Source of the DNA: Hydrangea macrophylla
Lineage: Eukaryota; Streptophyta; Magnoliopsida; Cornales; Hydrangeaceae
NCBI GenBank assembly: GCA_033977485.1
Contig: CM066983.1
Span: 106,019,080 to 106,083,079 of the forward strand
Reading direction: 5' to 3'
DNA length: 64,000 nt
Positions 23,435-34,890 of the stretch are shown here, piece by piece. The stretch's first letter is position 1, and each line of letters opens with the position of its first letter. The notes below the pieces were generated by a model, which was given only the letters and a program-made list of their open reading frames with translations, was not told the origin of the DNA and made no database searches. Made by a program: the position numbers and the translations under genes.

Positions 23435-23673
23435 TGTTAGAATAATGATAGAATATTTGTCTACATTCTTATACCTATTATATCTTACTATACTTACTGT
23501 CTAGATACATTGTACTATCAGTTGTACTACTAGCTTAGGTACTTTTCTTTCCCTTTTAGGATTCTCTCTTGGCCTATATAAAGGCTATTCATTGTAAGGT
23601 TTAATCACACCATTCAATACACAATTCTTAGTATTGTTTCACTCTCTCTCCCTCTCTCTTATATATTCTAACA
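23435..23673 (+). repeat. 5' LTR of the Copia element
   Basis: A 239-bp repeat, TGTT...AACA. It contains a TATATAAAGG box at about 23576-23585, a plausible core promoter. It matches 36577-36815. Confidence 0.95.
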
Positions 23674-23685
23674 TGGTATCAGAGC
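23674..23685 (+). promoter_or_regulatory. Copia primer-binding site (initiator methionine tRNA)
   Basis: TGGTATCAGAGC immediately after the 5' LTR is the complement of the 3' end of plant initiator tRNA-Met, the usual minus-strand primer. Confidence 0.9.
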
Positions 23686-24076
23686 TATAAGCTCCTGTTG
23701 GCCTTTTCTTCCTCTTAGTGATCTCTCAAAAGGAAAGTATGCTCTGTGGTTGCCACAATAGTGGATCCTCTACATCATAAATCCTTCTTGTAGTTTCCTC
23801 AAGTTCGTAATCGCGCCGCCTCAGCCCGGTCACCTCCGCTACCCGGCTACCACCATCCACATCTACTCTGTCCGACGTCCTCATTCCGGTCACCTCGCCG
23901 CCTCAACTTGGGCTCTGTCACTGTCACCGCCTTCGCTGCTCGGTTACCACCTCTGCCGCCGGTCACCACCACCCGGCTGCCTCCATTGCCTGGCTGCCAC
24001 TTCTTCATCCAGGCTCCCTCCGTCAGATCACCACCCAGCCACTGCCACCCAGATCAATTCTACCACTCTCAGACTC

Positions 24077-25866
24077 ATGTCACACATCATGGAGCCTCTC
24101 TCAGATCCCTCCTGCAGATATTGTCACATACTAGGACATATTCTGTTGCATTGTCCTATCAGAGTATGTACTTTCTGTCACAAGCGTGGACCAGGGCACT
24201 ATCTTGCTGATTGCAATGAGAATCCTACCAGATATTCACAGGATAATCGATCCCGAGGTTGTTCAACATCATCCACTGCTATTTTTACCAAGGGGTCATC
24301 ATCTTCTAAGTCGTCTAACCCTTCATCCATCTCTACTTCTCTCCTTATGGACATCATCAAAAGAGTTCTTGATCATTCTGGTAACACGTCTCCTACTGCT
24401 CTATTTGTTGCCCCAGGTACATCTTCTTGGTTCTTTGACTCTGGTTGCTGTAACCATATGACCTCTGATCCCACTACATTCTCCACCAAACATTCTACGC
24501 TTAATGCACCATCCATACACACAGCTGATGGTTCCCGTATGAACGTCAGTCACATAGGGCAAGTCTCCACCACTCACACATCTCTCCCTGACACTTATCT
24601 CATTCCTAAGCTCACATTAAATCTTATATCTGTTGGTCAATTGTGTGAACTCGGACTTACCGTCTCTTTCTCTAATTCTGGATGTCTAGTACAGGATCCA
24701 AAAACGGGACAGACTCTTGGGACAGGACATAAAATAGGACGTTTATTTGAACTTAACAATCTGCATATTCCATCACACTTAATTTTACCAACTCAAACTG
24801 CAGCTTCAGTATCGTCCACCTCACCTTTTCACCTCTGGCACTCTCGTTTAGGTCATGTTTCGCTAAGTCGGTTAAAATCCTTAGCGTCAAGTGGTCAGTT
24901 AGGTTCAATTAAAGTCAAAAATGTTGACTGTTTACCTTGTCAACTTGCTAAACAACCAGCTTTACCATTTAATAACAGTGACTCTGTTTCCTCTGCACCT
25001 TTTGATCTAATTCACTCTGATGTTTGGGGTCCCTTTCCAACTATCATAATGGGAGGATCTAGATATTATGTAATCTTTGTCGATGATTTTTCACGATACA
25101 CTTGGTTATATTTAATGAAAAATCGATCTGAATTACCCCAGATTTACTTTGATTTTGCTAACATGATCAAAACTCAATTTTCTTGCAATATCAAAGTGTT
25201 TCGAGCTGATAATGCCCAAGAATACAAAGAAAAAGGTGTTCTAAATTTTCTTCGCCAGCATGGCACTCTTCCCCATCGTTCTTGTCCAGGCACCTCCCAA
25301 CAAAATGGGAGAGCCGAGCGTAAACATAGACATATTCTTAATACTGTTCGAGCTCTTCTCACATCTGCTTCATGTCCTGAACAATTTTGGGGAGAGGCTG
25401 CCCTCACTGCCATTTATACCATGAACCGTGTCCCTTCTCCCACTACTGAAAATCAGTCACCATATGAGCGTCTATATAACCACCCTCCTGACTATACTAC
25501 CCTTAAAGTCTTTGGTTCTGCCTGCTTTGTCTTACTACAGCCACATGAGTACACAAAACTAGAATCTCGAGCTCGCTTATGCTGTTTCTTGGGGTATGGT
25601 ATTGAACACAAAGGCTATCGATGTTGGGACCCTTACTCCAAACGTCTTCGTGTGTCTCATCATGTTGTCTTCTTGGAACATAAAATGTTCTCATCCATGT
25701 CCCAGTTTCATCTATCTCCTGCCAATACTCCTTTCCACTTCACTGACCCCTCAGTAGATCTATTTCCTGACACCCCTGATACAAGTTCTCACTCTGAATC
25801 AGTATCTTTGCATGCCCCTCTACCCACATCCACATCTACAGACTCTTCATCTGATTTGTCCACCAC
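24077..25866 (+). pseudogene. Copia polyprotein, 5' part (zinc knuckles, protease, integrase)
   Basis: The open frame starts with two cysteine-rich knuckles (CRYCHILGHILLHC and a second variant), then the protease WFFDSG motif (Asp121). Integrase follows, with an HHCC zinc region near residues 250-295 and the catalytic triad Asp315 (HSDVWGPF), Asp378 (RADNAQEY) and Glu414 (NGRAER); the last two are separated by 35 residues, as expected. Only about 390 bp lie between the primer site and this frame, so the N-terminal capsid region is mostly deleted and this copy is probably non-autonomous. The frame runs into the nested Gypsy LTR at 25867 and continues at 34891 in matching phase. Confidence 0.9.
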
Positions 25867-28004
25867 TGTCACACCCGTTCTAGAATTTCATGGTTTTAAA
25901 ACATGCATAAATTGAGATTTGTGGAATTATTTATGTTATTAATAATTTGATTGAGTTGAGTTGACGTGAGTCAACGGTGAGGTGTCTAGTGGAGACACGA
26001 AGACTTGGTAACGCCTGTTGCATTGGCATGATTAAATGACATTTATATGACTTAAATGTTATATGACTTTATCTGGTATTTTGTGAATAGTAATTTTACC
26101 TGTATTGGTAAATTGTGGTAATCTTTGATATTGTTATATATCGATTTGAGAACTGTGGTGAGAACGTGAGTGTCACGTTAATTGAAAAGGTAGGTTGTGT
26201 AGAGATTCCCACAGAACATAGTTTTCGGACGTTATTTTGGACCTAAACGAAACCTAGTCGAAAACTTTTGAAATTTATAGTTTTCACTTGTAAAGTTATA
26301 AAATGAACGTGTGCGAAGTTTCGAGAGCTGATTAGAAGTTTGAGAAACTTGTGGGGAGGTAAACGTAATTTCCAAAGAGTTTTTCTATATATAGATGAGG
26401 ATGAGATTTCAAATCTCATCCACAACTCCTAAATATCTAGAGAGAGGAGAGAGAAGGGAGATTTTGTTGCCTCGGGCTTTGCGACGACAAACGACGATCG
26501 TTCGTCCGTAAGTTTTTCTCCAGATTTCAGATTTGAACTCGTGGAGGTAAGATCTACGTTTTGATACCACTTAGGCCGTGTTTGGCCAAGTTTTTGTAAA
26601 ATCTTAAATTTTGGACTTTTGGGAAAAATCAGGTAAAACTTGTAGGAATCGTACCAAATTCGAAATCCGACGATTATTTAGCCCCCTAGACGATCCTTCA
26701 AAGTTTGAAGAGATTCGCACGAGGTATGAATACTAGATCTATGAAATATATGGATTTTCATGTTTTGGACATCACTTTTGATATTCTTGGATCCGGGCGA
26801 AATTTATGTATTAGTTAGGCCCGTTAATTATGCACGTGAAATTATGATAAAAGCACGTATAACTGTTTATGTGAGCACGTTATGTGTCTACTTGGGTCAA
26901 AGGGGAGTTTGGTGCAAATTCATTCGGAGTAAGCTCCTCGAACCTTGAGGATTGTGATCTTGTTGGAATTGGAATTGTGGTTGTGTCTGGATTGGAGGTG
27001 GGCCCAACCAATACACGGTACCTAGTATGGAGGAAGGCCCAACCAGTGTACGAGATGCGTGGGAGAGGTGGGCCTCCTACGGCATCGACCGGATGAATGC
27101 GTACCACTCACCCCAGAGACTATTCCTATGTGTTTTAGATGCTTAAACCATGAATTGTCATATAAGCATACATTTAGAATTGTACGCTCAGCATATAGCT
27201 GAGCAGTGGAGATGTACTCCATTGCAGGTAAGAAGAAAGACAAGAAGAATCGTGAGGAATGAGGCCGAGGAACGCCGGGGGAATTACACTTGTAATTGTT
27301 TTGTTTTAAATCCTAAACTTGTGTAAGATTTGGTAATATGTTGTAATAGAACCATAGATTAGTTTCGCAGTATTGTAATCTTGTAATTGAACGTCTGTGG
27401 TTTTGTTTTAATATGTTGAAATCAGTTATGGTTGGATTGTTGTTGGTATTGAGTAGTTTGGGTTGTTAAATTTTTAGCACAGGCTGCCCAGCAGGGGAGC
27501 AGTCGACTGGACCCAGGGGTCAGTCGACTGGATCTCGTGGGATGGAGTCACTGATAGTATATTATAAGAGAAGCAGTCAACTGGACCCCTTGTACAGTCG
27601 ACTGAACACTGTTTATTTTAGCTACTGCTTCCATTGTTTGAAAAGCAGTCGACTGGATCCCCAGATCAGTCGACTGGACCTCTTTGCTATATGATGTATA
27701 TTGGGTTCTGCTTAACACAGTCGACGGAGCAGTCGACTGGACCCTAGTGCAGTCGACGGGGCAGTCGACTGAACCTCTGTTTTCAAAACTATTTTCTTTG
27801 AATGTGTTTTCAATGACCAAAACTTTTTATAACTCTGATTTTAATAGATTTTACAAACACAGAGGGGAACGTTTCCTAAGTTTTAAACTACCAGGGTTGT
27901 TTTATAGAAGTTCTTTCCGCTGCGTATTATTAGATGATGTTTGGATGAGCCTTGGTGGCGTGTCACGTGTCCTATTTCCACGCATAGTGGGATGGGTCGT
28001 GACA
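25867..28004 (+). repeat. 5' LTR of the nested Gypsy element
   Basis: 2138 bp, from TGTCACACCCGTTC to GGGATGGGTCGTGACA. A clear TATA box CTATATATAG lies at 26385-26394, followed by a GAGAGAGGAGAGAG leader. A GCAGGTAAGAAG block lies near 27225. The palindrome cluster is at 27500-27771. Confidence 0.95.
27500..27771. promoter_or_regulatory. Array of paired CAGTCGACTG palindromes in the Gypsy LTR
   Basis: Centres are at 27504.5/27525.5, 27578.5/27599.5 and 27650.5/27671.5, three pairs each exactly 21 bp apart. A quartet follows at 27722.5, 27734.5, 27754.5 and 27766.5 (12, 20, 12 bp). One copy in the first three pairs and two in the quartet carry substitutions. The array lies about 1.1 kb downstream of the TATA box, so it would be transcribed, and it is repeated in the 3' LTR. 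Its function is unknown. Confidence 0.6.
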
Positions 28005-28009
28005 TTTAT

Positions 28010-28021
28010 TGGTATCATAGA
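28010..28021 (+). promoter_or_regulatory. Gypsy primer-binding site
   Basis: TGGTATCATAGA, five bases after the 5' LTR, resembles the initiator tRNA-Met complement TGGTATCAGAGC with a few changes. Confidence 0.7.
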
Positions 28022-28203
28022 GGTAACAAAACTTTGGGAACGTTCGACAACGAGTGGAGTGTTGAGTGAATTACCACATGTTTTCAATTGCATTCATGCA
28101 TCGTAGAGATGTTTGATGCATATGGATGTTGTTTTACATACATACTATTGTTATTGTTGTACATGCATAGTGTTTATGCATTGAGAACTACAGGACTATA
28201 ATC

Positions 28204-31200
28204 ATGAGTGACGAAGAACGAGAATTATCGCCACATACTCGCCGAATGAATGAAATGGCTGAAATGATGGGGAATATGGGAGAGATGATACGAAATATAG
28301 CGGACAGATTACCTCCAACACCTCCATTGGAGTCAGAACCGATAGTTGTAGTACATGCGCCTGAAAATAGGGGTATGAGGTCAATATCAGAACAGTTTGC
28401 TCGGAAGAAACCGATGGAATTTCATGGGACGCCCGACCCAACGCTCGCAGAACATTGGATCATGGATATGGAGAGAATTTTCCGATCGATTCCGATGACC
28501 GATAAGGAGAAAATTGAGAACGCAAGCGATGTACTGAAGGGGGAAGCCCATAACTGGTGGGTAAACATTTTAGATCAGGGAGCACCGATTACTTGGGAAG
28601 GGTTCAAGGCGGAATTCAATCGCCGGTTCTTTCCGCGAGCCGCCTACAATGCAAAGAAGAGAGAATTTGATAACTTAAAGCAGGGAGATATGACTGTAAC
28701 CGAATATACTTCCAAGTATAATGCGTTGTTGAGATTTGGTAAAGGTTCAGTGCCAGGAGAGGAAGAAAGGGCAAGGAAATTTGAAGAAGGCTTAAGGGAA
28801 AATATCCGTTTGAGGGTAGAAACTTACGAGCATTCGACTGTTGCAGCAGTACAGCAGACGGCGCTTGTAGCCGAAAGTGGAATAGAGAGATCGAGACAAA
28901 ATCACCAAGGAAAGCGAAGTCATGAGGGTGGTGACCGAAGTCAGGGTGGATCTTTTAAGAGGCCGTTTTCAAGAGGCTCTAGTTCTGATTTTAATAATTC
29001 CAAGAGAATACCCAGTAACATACCGTTGTGTTCACTTTGCAACCGACCACACACCGGTCGATGTTTTCTGACCAACTTTCAGAACAGATCTACAGGGGAA
29101 AACAGTGTGAGTTCTGCGACTCATCCGCAACTCAAGTGTTTTGATTGTGGTACCTTGGGACACCGAGCGAAGGATTGCCCAAAGAAGCGTTCTCAACAAG
29201 GGGCAAGTTCTATGGCTTCTAGTGGTTCGAAGCCTAAGCAGTCTAGTGACGGGGGACAAAGGACGGAACAACGTCAGGGAAGATCATTCCAGATGAACCC
29301 TGGAGACGTGGCTGCTACTGATACAGTGGTCTCAGGTATGGTGCTTGTATGTTCACACTTAGCACGCATACTCGTTGATTCGGGATCTACGCATTCATTT
29401 GTATCTCATAACTTTGTTGAACATTTGAATGTTAAGTCCGCGCCACTAAGATATGAATTGTCTATCGCTGTGCCACTTAGTAAGTCAGTAGTGACATCTA
29501 CTATATATAAGAACTGTGAGATCAAATTAGGTGAGAAGTTGATGACTGTAGACCTTATACCGATTGGGGTAAATCATTTCGATGTAATACTGGGAATGGA
29601 TTGGTTAGCCCTTAACCAAGCTACGATAGACTGTGAACGGAAAGAGGTTAAATTTCGATCACCGGTATATGGGAACTTTTGTTTTCAAGGAAGTGGGGTT
29701 ATACCGCCGCCATATTTGATTTCAGCTATCCGAGCGGGAAAGTTATTGAAAAAGGGATGTCAGGGATTTCTATGTTCAGTGACTGATGTTTCGGCGACCG
29801 AATTAAAAGTAGAAAACATTCCCATAGTACAAGAATATTCAGATGTATTTCCCGATGATCTACCAGATGTTCTTATTGAGAGAGAAGTGGAGTTCACTAT
29901 TGAGGTTATACCAGACTCAAGGCCGGTATCCAAAGCACCGTATAGAATGGCACCAGTAGAATTGAAGGAACTGAAAGTTCAATTGCAAGAGTTACTTGAC
30001 AAGGGTTTCATTCGACCAAGTGTATCACCGTGGGGAGCTCCAGTATTGTTTGTGAAGAAGAAAGATGGCTCCATGCGTATGTGTGTTGATTACCGGGAAT
30101 TGAACAAGTTGACAATCAAGAACAAGTATCCACTACCCAGAATTGATGATTTATTTGATCAACTTCGTGGGGCACAAGTATTCTCCAAAATAGACCTAAG
30201 ATCGGGTTATCATCAGTTAAAAGTGAAGGCCGTAGATGTCGAGAAAACAGCTTTCAGAACGCGTTATGGACACTATGAGTTCTTAGTTATGCCATTTGGG
30301 GTTACTAATGCACCAGCTGCGTTCATGGACCTTATGAATCGAGTATTCAAAGACTATTTGGATGATTTTGTGATTGTATTCATTGACGATATCCTTATCT
30401 ATTCACCTAGTGAGATAGAACACGAGAACCACTTGAGGTTGATACTCCAGAGATTACGAGAGAAGCAGTTATTTGGGAAATTCAAGAAATGTGAATTTTG
30501 GTTACCTAGCATTACTTTTCTTGGTCATGTGATTGACAAGAATGGAGTATCAGTTGATCCTCTCAAAGTAGAAGCTGTATCAAATTGGCAAAGACCGACT
30601 TCCGTATCCGAAATTCGAAGTTTCTTGGGATTAGCGGGATACTACCGCCGTTTTATTGAAAATTTCTCAAAGATTTCATTGCCTATGACAAAGTTAATGA
30701 GGAAGGGAGTTACATTTGAATGGAGTCAGGAATGCGAGGACATTTTTCAAGAATTGAAGTCACGGTTGACGAGAGCACCTATTTTGACAATACCATCCAG
30801 AACCGAGGGGTTTGTGATCTATAGTGATGCTTCACACAAAGGGTTGGGATGCGTGTTGATGCAAGGGGGTAAAGTGATTGCTTATGCATCTAGACAGTTG
30901 AAGACACATGAGATTAATTATCCGACTCATGATCTGGAATTAGCTGCAGTAATTCATGCCTTGAAGATTTGGAGACATTATTTGTACGGAGAAAAGTGTG
31001 AGATATTCACGGACCACAAGAGTTTGAAATATATTTTCACCCAACGGAACTTGAACATGAGACAACGAAGATGGTTGGAGTTGATGAAGGATTATGATCT
31101 TTCGATTGAGTACCATCCGGGGAAGGCGAATGTAGTAGCCGACGCATTAAGCCGGAAGACGCCGAGGAATTTAGCCGACGAGCTAACGCAACGAAAGGAA

Positions 31201-31368
31201 TTAGTAAAGGAAATGGAACGTTTGGACTTGGATGTGATTCCAGGGACCAACGATGACTTGATGATGGCGATTGTAGCACACCCAGATATTATTGATGAGA
31301 TCAAGAGGGAACAATTTAACGATGTTTATTTGTGTAAAATGAGAGATGAGATATCTTTGGAAAAATGA
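28204..31368 (+). pseudogene. Gypsy Gag-Pol, first part (gag, protease, RT, RNase H)
   Basis: 1054 residues. The gag retrotransposon domain covers roughly residues 70-200. One CCHC zinc knuckle starts at Cys312 ([14 protein letters not shown]). The protease active site is Asp392 (VDSGSTHSF). Reverse transcriptase has the FIDD motif at about Asp728-Asp729, and RNase H begins around Asp875 ([10 protein letters not shown]). The frame ends at an in-frame TGA (31366-31368) exactly between RNase H and integrase. Downstream sequence in the same frame still encodes conserved linker residues (FVLEQGTLKLG) as far as about 31440, so the TGA is a true premature stop, not the end of the protein. Confidence 0.9.
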
Positions 31369-32711
31369 CCTGGTTTTGTATTAGAACAAGGAACGTTGAA
31401 ACTGGGAAATCGGTTATGTGTACCGAATGTGAAAGACATAAAGGGACGCTCTTAGAAGAAGCTCATAGTACTAGATATTCAGTGCACCCGGGAAGTAATA
31501 AGATGTACCGAAACTTGAGAGAAAACTTTTGGTGGAAGGGTATGAAGCGTGAAGTCGCTAAGTTTGTATCCGAATGTTCAGCATGTCAACAGGTGAAGGC
31601 AGAAAGACAAGTACCTACAGGACTACTACAACCATTGCCAGTGTCAGAATGGAAGTGGGACGAGATCACCATGGACTTTGTTTCAGGATTTCCACGATCA
31701 ATCAATAAAAATGATAAGATTTGGGTAATAGTTGACCGATTAACAAAGTCAGCTCATTTTCTACCGATCAAGACAACTAAACCGTCCAAGTTAGCGGAAT
31801 TGTATGTGAAAGAGATTGTAAGACTACATGGAGTCCCAGCTGTGATTATATCCGATCGCGATAGTAGTTTTACGTCAAGATTTTGGGGAAGTTTGCAAGA
31901 AGCTATGGGTACGAAATTGAGTTTCAGTACTGCATTTCATCCTCAGACCGATGGGCAGTCAGAACGTATGATTCAGACGCTAGAGGATATGTTGAGACTT
32001 TGTGTATTAGATTTTGGGAACGATTGGGAGCACCACTTGCCGTTGATTGAATTTGCTTATAATAACGGATTTCAGTCAAGTATCGGTATGGCACCATATG
32101 AAGCTTTGTATGGGCGTAAATGTCGATCACCAGTTTGTTGGACCGAAGTTGGAGAAAGGAAGTTGTTAGGACCTGAGTTAATACAGGTGACTACTGAGAA
32201 AGTGAAGTTGATTCAAGAGCGACTCAAAGTAGCTCAGAGCCGATATAAGAGTTATGCAGATTTGAAACGACGACCGATGAATTTTGAAGTAGGAGATTTC
32301 GTATACTTGCGGGTATCGTCTTCGAAAGGCATTGTACGATTTGGGAAGAGGGGCAAGCTCAATCCGAGATTCATAGGACCTTTTGAGATCCTAGAGAGGG
32401 TTGGTCCAGTAGCTTATCGTTTGGCCTTGTCATCAGAGTTGGAACATGTGCACAATGTGTTTCACGTGTCTATGTTGAGACGTTGTATGACTGACACGAG
32501 TAAGATCATTGTACCTGAACCGTTGCAAATTCAGGGGGACTTAACTTACGTGGAACAACCAGTGGAGATTCTAGACCGCAAAGAACAAGTTTTGAGAACC
32601 AAGACTATTCCAATGGTGAAAGTGCTATGGCGTAGTCATACGTTGGAAGAGGCTACATGGGAAAGTGAGGAAGACATGCGGAATGAGTATCCGTACTTGT
32701 TCGACGCTTGA
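31365..32711 (+). pseudogene. Gypsy Pol, second part (integrase and chromodomain-like tail)
   Basis: Integrase with an HHCC zinc region and an intact catalytic triad Asp104, Asp164 and Glu200 (numbered from the open frame; D-35-E spacing kept), then a C-terminal chromodomain-like segment ending near VKVLWRSHTLEEATWE. The first 25 residues or so are out of phase: conserved linker residues lie in another frame until about 31443, where a one-base loss (AAAGGGACG) best explains the shift. Integrase therefore could not be made from this copy without two corrections. Confidence 0.85.
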
Positions 32712-32736
32712 GGTAAAGTTTGGGGACAAACTTCCT

Positions 32737-32752
32737 TTTTGGAGGGGAGAGT
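32737..32752 (+). promoter_or_regulatory. Gypsy polypurine tract
   Basis: GGAGGGGAGAG directly before the 3' LTR is the plus-strand primer expected at this position. Confidence 0.85.
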
Positions 32753-34890
32753 TGTCACACCCGTTCCAGAATTTCATGGTTTTAAAACATGCATAAATTG
32801 AGATTTGTGGAATTATTTATGTTATTAATAATTTGATTGAGTTGAGTTGACGTGAGTCAACGGTGAGGTGTCTAGTGGAGACACGAAGACTTGGTAACGC
32901 CTGTTGCATTGGCATGATTAAATGACATTTATATGACTTAAATGTTATATGACTTTATCTGGTATTTTGTGAATAGTAATTTTACCTGTATTGGTAAATT
33001 GTGGTAATCTTTGATATTGTTATATATCGATTTGAGAACTGTGGTGAGAACGTGAGTGTCACGTTAATTGAAAAGGTAGGTTGTGTAGAGATTCCCACAG
33101 AACATAGTTTTCGGACGTTATTTTGGACCTAAACGAAACCTAGTCGAAAACTTTTGAAATTTATAGTTTTCACTTGTAAAGTTATAAAATGAACGTGTGC
33201 GAAGTTTCGAGAGCTGATTAGAAGTTTGAGAAACTTGTGGGGAGGTAAACGTAATTTCCAAAGAGTTTTTCTATATATAGATGAGGATGAGATTTCAAAT
33301 CTCATCCACAACTCCTAAATATCTAGAGAGAGGAGAGAGAAGGGAGATTTTGTTGTCTCAGGCTTTGCGACGACAAACGACGATCGTTCGTCCGTAAGTT
33401 TTTCTCCAGATTTCAGATTTGAACTCGTGGAGGTAAGATCTACGTTTTGATACCACTTAGGCCGTGTTTGGCCAAGTTTTTGTAAAATCTTAAATTTTGG
33501 ACTTTTGGGAAAAATCAGGTAAAACTTGTAGGAATCGTACCAAATTCGAAATTCGACGATTATTTAGCCCCCTAGACGATCCTTCAAAGTTTGAAGAGAT
33601 TCCCACGAGGTATGAATTCTAGATCTATGAAATATATGGATTTTCATGTTTTGGACATCACTTTTGATATTCTTGGATCCGGGCGAAATTCATGTATTAG
33701 TTAGGCCCGTTAATTATGCACGTGAAATTATGATAAAAGCACGTATAACTGTTTATGTGAGCATGTTATGTGTCTACTTGGGTCAAAGGGGAGTTTGGTG
33801 CAAATTCATTCGGAGTAAGCTCCTCGAACCTTGAGGATTGTGATCTTGTTGGAATTGGAATTGTGGTTGTGTCTGGATTGGAGGTGGGCCCAACCAGTAC
33901 ATGGTACCTGGTATGGAGGAAGGCCCAACCAGTGTACGAGATGCGTGGGAGAGGTGGGCCTCCTACGGCATCGACCGGATGAATGCGTACCACTCACCCC
34001 AAAGACTATTCCTATGTGTTTTAGATGCTTATACCATGAATTTTCATATAAGCATACATTTAGAATTGTACGCTCAGCATATAGCTGAGCAGTGGAGATG
34101 TACTCAATTGCAGGTAAGAAGAAAGACAAGAAGAATCATGAGGAGTGAGGCCGAGGAACGCCGGGGGAATTACACTTGTAATTGCTTTGTTTTAAATCCT
34201 AAACTTGTGTAAGATTTGGTAATATGTTGTAATAGAACCATAGATTAGTTTCGCAGTATTGTAATCTTGTAATTGAACGTCTGTGGTTTTGTTTTAATAT
34301 GTTGAAATCAGTTGTGGTTGGATTGTTGTTGGTATTGAGTAGCTTGGGTTGTTAAATTTTTAGCACAGGCTGCCCAGCAGGGGAGCAGTCGACTGGACCC
34401 AGGGGTCTGTCGACTGGATCTCGTGGGATGGAGTCACTGATAGTATATTATAAGAGAATCAGTCGACTGGACCCCTTGTACAGTCGACTGAACACTGTTT
34501 ATTTTAGCTACTGCTTCCATTGTTTGAAAAGCAGTCGACTGGATCCCCAGATCAGTCGACTGGACCTCTTTGCTATATGATGTATATTGGGTTCTGCTTA
34601 ACACAGTCGACGGAGCAGTCGACTGGACCCTAGTGCAGTCGACGGGGCAGTCGACTGAACCTCTGTTTTCAAAACTATTTTCTTTGAATGTGTTTTCAAT
34701 GACCAAAACTTTTTATAACTCTGATTTTAATAGATTTTACAAACACAGAGGGGAACATTTCCTAAGTTTTAAACTACCAGGGTTGTTTTATAGAAGTTCT
34801 TTCCGCTGCGTATTATTAGATGATGTTTGGATGAGCCTTGGTGGCATGCCACGTGTTCTATTTCCACGCGTAGTGGGATGGGTCGTGACA
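32753..34890 (+). repeat. 3' LTR of the nested Gypsy element
   Basis: 2138 bp, identical in length to the 5' LTR and about 98.7 percent alike by eye. It ends GTGACA and is followed by the ACCAC duplication. Confidence 0.95.

Larger units (their letters stand above)
25867..34890 (+). mobile_element. Ty3/gypsy chromovirus (Tekay/Del-like), complete structure, nested in Copia
   Basis: The 9024-bp element has two LTRs of identical length (2138 bp each) and a perfect 5-bp duplication ACCAC (25862-25866 and 34891-34895) inside the Copia reading frame. Domain order is gag, protease, reverse transcriptase, RNase H, integrase, chromodomain-like tail. I count about 28 substitutions between the LTRs by eye (about 1.3 percent). 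At the commonly used plant rate of 1.3e-8 per site per year that is about half a million years; treat it as rough. The coding region carries a stop and a frameshift, so the copy is not autonomous. Confidence 0.95.

Noticed and set aside
23908..24210. 100-codon Pro/Leu-rich frame before the Copia polyprotein
   Set aside because: It overlaps the deleted gag leader, is simple-sequence rich and shows no capsid signature.
27548..27820. 90-codon minus-strand frame in the Gypsy LTR (repeated in the 3' LTR)
   Set aside because: Its sequence simply translates the palindrome array (recurrent QST/VDC residues); it is kept only because the LTR is duplicated.
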